A DNA stretch of 64,000 bases from Microcystis aeruginosa FD4 (lineage in GTDB: Bacteria; Cyanobacteriota; Cyanobacteriia; Cyanobacteriales; Microcystaceae). Below are positions 61,565 to 64,000 of the stretch, piece by piece. Location of the stretch: assembly GCF_009792235.1 (NCBI RefSeq), contig NZ_CP046973.1, forward strand, positions 3,782,001-3,846,000, written 5' to 3'. The position numbers and the translations under genes were made by a program. The stretch's first letter is position 1. Every line of letters begins with the position of its first letter. Below the pieces are notes generated by a model. The model had not been told where the DNA came from. It did not search any database and worked only from the letters and a program-made list of their open reading frames with translations.

Positions 61565-62584
61565 CTATTGTTGTAGTGGCGATCGCATAGTTGAATTTTG
61601 AGTTTCTAAAAGAGCGACTAAAGTTTCTAAGGTTTCATCGGGATTTGTTCCCTTGGATAGAGTAATTAAAATACCGTCTCTTTCAGGAGTTCCTTTGACG
61701 CACTCCCCGTTGACTTGATCGGTAAAGCAAATAACGGGATTGCCATCAATTTTCCCCGTAGTTAAATAATTGAATTTACTATCTTTGCTGTAGGCCGCTA
61801 ATCGCTTACTTACCAATTCACAGCGTTTTTGTGGATCATAACCAATCTCTTTAAATTCTTCAGACTCCCAAAGAATGACGGGAAGTTTCTTCTGTTGGTT
61901 GAGTTCAATTACTGTTGTGGGTTGATTGTTTTCTTGAATACAGAGAAAGTTAGCTTTCTGCAAATTTTTGGGAAGTTGTTGAGCGGGCGTTGGTTCGGTT
62001 ATTGGTGTCTTGATCGGGGTTGGTTCTAGGGTAACTACCGATTTGGGAGTCGGTTCTGCTATCCGGGCAGGTGTGGAAGTTGGCCGTCTGGGAATAGTGC
62101 TGGAAGCAACGAGGGTAACAATTGGTTTTGACTGGGGTTTGACAACAGTTTTTTGAACGATAGTTGTCGAAACGACGGGTTTAATTCGAGGTTCTTTCAC
62201 ACTAGACCGACCAGTCTCTCTTGCGATTTGTCTACGACTAGAACGAGTACCGGTCGTTGTTGTAGTTTTTCTAATAATAGTTTGTTGAGCAACAGGAGAT
62301 TTGACGGGTTTTTGACCACCACCAGCAGACGTGGTATTTTTGGCGATGACCACTCCAGTAGTATCTTCATTATTTTTAGCGATCACAACTCCAGTATCTT
62401 CTGATTTATTGCCCTCGATCACGCTCCCACTAGCCTCTGACCGATTTTTCTCGATCACGATTCCATTAAATTCTGATTTATTTCCCTCGATAACATTTTC
62501 TGGTTGAGCAAATCCAGTCTGAAAATAGATTAACTCTTGTAATACGGTAAAACCTGCCGCTAATAAAAAACAAGATTTATTCAT
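61565..62584 (-). CDS. Exported COP23-domain protein with N-terminal repeats
   Basis: A 339-residue protein. Residues 1-27 are a signal peptide (FLLAAGFTVLQELIYFQTG). Residues ~30-90 hold about five imperfect 11-13-residue repeats of the type VIEGNKSEFNG, VIEKNRSEASG, VIAKNNEDTTG. A long Thr/Pro/Lys-rich linker follows. From residue ~215 there is a domain like the circadian oscillating protein COP23 of Cyanothece: FLCIQENNQPTTVIELNQ, RCELVSKRLAAY and FNYLTTGKIDGNPVICF, with several conserved Cys. COP23 is peripheral membrane-associated in Cyanothece; the function is unresolved. Confidence 0.82.
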   Translation of the reverse strand: MNKSCFLLAAGFTVLQELIYFQTGFAQPENVIEGNKSEFNGIVIEKNRSEASGSVIEGNKSEDTGVVIAKNNEDTTGVVIAKNTTSAGGGQKPVKSPVAQQTIIRKTTTTTGTRSSRRQIARETGRSSVKEPRIKPVVSTTIVQKTVVKPQSKPIVTLVASSTIPRRPTSTPARIAEPTPKSVVTLEPTPIKTPITEPTPAQQLPKNLQKANFLCIQENNQPTTVIELNQQKKLPVILWESEEFKEIGYDPQKRCELVSKRLAAYSKDSKFNYLTTGKIDGNPVICFTDQVNGECVKGTPERDGILITLSKGTNPDETLETLVALLETQNSTMRSPLQQ

Positions 62585-62993
62585 GATTACTTATTCCTCA
62601 CTTCAAGTATTTAATTAATATCCGAAAATTTTTATCACTGAATCCCCTATATTTTTCATACAAGATACACAAACAGTATCAACCTAAGCAAATAAAAATT
62701 AGATTTTTTTTGATTTATTTGCTTAAATGCCAAACTCAAGACAGATAAAAGTAGCTAAAGCAGTTTAGATACCCTTGAACCCTTAAAGTTTAGTAATATA
62801 GTGTTTCTCATTTTTTAGGCTACTGACTATTGTACTCAGACTCGTCTAGGGAAAATTTTGTGCCTCGTAATCAAGAAAATTGCTATATCAAGGTTCTCAT
62901 CTAGCCTACTGCCCCCTGGTATTCATTCACAAAGCGATGATGAACGTTGCCTTAACCATGATTATATCGCTTGCAACCAGGGGTTGAACCGTT
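62585..62993. other. 409-bp intergenic region without a gene
   Basis: No open frame or strong structure stands out. The first ~40 bp hold the upstream region of the COP23 gene (minus strand); the remainder is AT-rich, with a short AT-rich poly-A/T stretch near 62700. A small plus-strand frame beginning at 62858 has poor coding character. Confidence 0.5.
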
Positions 62994-63728
62994 TTACAGT
63001 CCACAGATATAAATCATTTGGAATCGATGCTCCCTACCATCTTCCCACTCTAACATCGCGGGTAAATGTCCTCGAGGTGGAGTTGGCGATTTGGTAAAAA
63101 TTGGTTCTAAGCCAGCAATATATTTAGTTTTACCTTCCAGTTGTTCGTAACGCCATTCCACTTTTACTATATCTTGTCCAGGCAGTCTCCATTGGATTGT
63201 TTCATAAAACTTACTGGCATTTTTTCCCACTTCTTCAAAAATGTCTTTCTGAACTTTGAAACCCAGTTGTCCACCACTTTTGCTACTCCAGAGGGCATCG
63301 ATATCGACAACTTTTTTGCAGAAGGCATCTTTATCTGAACTGAGTTTTTGTCGCCACTCTTCTAAAACAAAGCGCCCTTGCTGCTTGGATTGTGGTCCGA
63401 CTATTGCTAATAATAATTGAAAGGTGGCCGCATCAGCCTTTCTCCAATCTTGACGGATCAGAGCATCTTCTAATTCCTTATAAAGTTTCGTTTCTTCAGA
63501 TGCTGGGGTTCCCACGGAAGGAGTAACAGTCGGTGTAGTCATCCCTGGGGTTGGAGTAATGGTCGGTGTAGTCATCCCTGGGGTTGGAGTAACGGTCGGT
63601 GTGGTTGTCGTTCCCGTTGGAGGCGGCTCGGCGGCCAACCTTGCTGGAGGTAGAATAATATCTTGAACGAAAAACCCCAAGTTGCTGACCAGTAACCCCA
63701 TGAGGACAAATTGATAGTTATGTTTCAT
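62994..63728 (-). CDS. Exported GUN4-domain protein
   Basis: A 244-residue protein with an N-terminal signal or anchor (YQFVLMGLLVSNLGFFV), then a Thr/Pro repeat linker of PTVTPTPGMTT and PTITPTPGMTT units. From residue ~80 it has a GUN4 domain: LYKELEDALIRQDWRKADA, DIDALWSSKSGGQLGFKVQ, and a tetrapyrrole-binding-like C-terminal part. Soluble GUN4 binds protoporphyrin IX and stimulates Mg-chelatase in the cytosol. Here the predicted export and the anchored linker imply a different role outside the cytoplasm. Function unknown. Confidence 0.8.
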   Translation of the reverse strand: MKHNYQFVLMGLLVSNLGFFVQDIILPPARLAAEPPPTGTTTTPTVTPTPGMTTPTITPTPGMTTPTVTPSVGTPASEETKLYKELEDALIRQDWRKADAATFQLLLAIVGPQSKQQGRFVLEEWRQKLSSDKDAFCKKVVDIDALWSSKSGGQLGFKVQKDIFEEVGKNASKFYETIQWRLPGQDIVKVEWRYEQLEGKTKYIAGLEPIFTKSPTPPRGHLPAMLEWEDGREHRFQMIYICGL

Positions 63729-64000
63729 TATTATGAACTCCTATTTAATCGGCTATTAAGTTCTCTCAGAGAATAAATATTTATTCTCCAAAATTCAAAA
63801 ATGTTTAGTTGTCTTAACTAACTTAGTATCCCTGATAAGGATTCTAGAATAAATAAAACAAAACTGTCAAGTATTTATGGTTGTTTTTGTGTAAAAAATT
63901 ATTAACTGATTAGACTAAATTTACTCAGAATCGCAGTTTAGTAATTATCTCCTATAGCTTTAAGCTGTCGGCCGTCAGCATCCCGCACATCAGCCTGTTA
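63729..64000. other. Upstream region of the GUN4-domain gene
   Basis: 272 bp to the end of the window. AT-rich, with no gene. It should contain the promoter of the minus-strand gene at 63728; I see no definite boxes. Confidence 0.5.

Overview
The window looks like the chromosome of a colony-forming unicellular cyanobacterium, most probably Microcystis or a close relative. The evidence is: a complete nrtABCD nitrate transporter with an NtcA-type promoter, a fused thiO-thiG gene, COP23, GUN4, DUF2301 and PEP-CTERM proteins, many GCGATCGC (HIP1) sites, heptamer intergenic repeats (TCAGTTA and CCCCACA), many Uma2-family genes, toxin-antitoxin pairs, and abundant small transposon derivatives. The species is an inference.

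Layout. Positions 1-6.6 kb hold the 3' end of leuS, a patch of small mobile elements with an IS982 remnant, smc and a YciI-like gene. From 7 to 33 kb, almost everything on the minus strand belongs to a surface-polysaccharide locus. Read in the direction of transcription it contains rfbF, rfbG and a frameshifted rfbH (CDP-3,6-dideoxyhexose synthesis), two CDP-sugar dehydrogenase/epimerase-type genes, glycosyltransferases and a block of five Uma2 genes. It continues with a sugar epimerase, a methyltransferase gene split by a miniature element, and an operon of four enzymes: a thiamine-diphosphate enzyme, a HpcH/HpaI-type aldolase, an SDR and a dehydroquinate-synthase-like cyclase. It ends with decayed duplicates of SDR and gtrA genes around a RelE-type toxin-antitoxin pair, then intact gtrA and a GT2 glycosyltransferase. 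Three of the four enzymes of that operon belong to families that make carbon-carbon bonds or close carbocycles, so the locus may make an unusual branched, extended or carbocyclic sugar. This is the best candidate in the window for an undescribed pathway.

Positions 33-45 kb hold an ABC ATPase, a Zur-box-controlled PEP-CTERM gene, lpxD, a gamma-glutamyltransferase, a HigBA-like pair, a TolC-family gene, a methyltransferase, thiO-thiG and a DUF2301 membrane protein. Positions 45-51.3 kb hold nrtABCD (minus strand), invaded by one complete and one partial copy of a ~213-bp miniature element. Positions 51.5-64 kb hold mostly unlinked genes: a DUF6338 protein, an ABC exporter, a phosphoesterase, an HxlR regulator, a Uma2 gene, a PEP-CTERM gene cut by an IS4-family element, a pirin, a COP23 protein and a secreted GUN4-domain protein. 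A compact promoter-terminator pair near 58.5 kb probably makes a small RNA.

The history of the region is unusually readable. There are two miniature-element families with clear target duplications (6 bp and 3 bp). One insertion can be reversed on paper to restore a full methyltransferase frame. Two 348-bp direct repeats flank a 3.2-kb insertion between rfbF and rfbG. Several genes carry single disabling changes: a short A-run in rfbH and single stop codons in two membrane or transferase genes.
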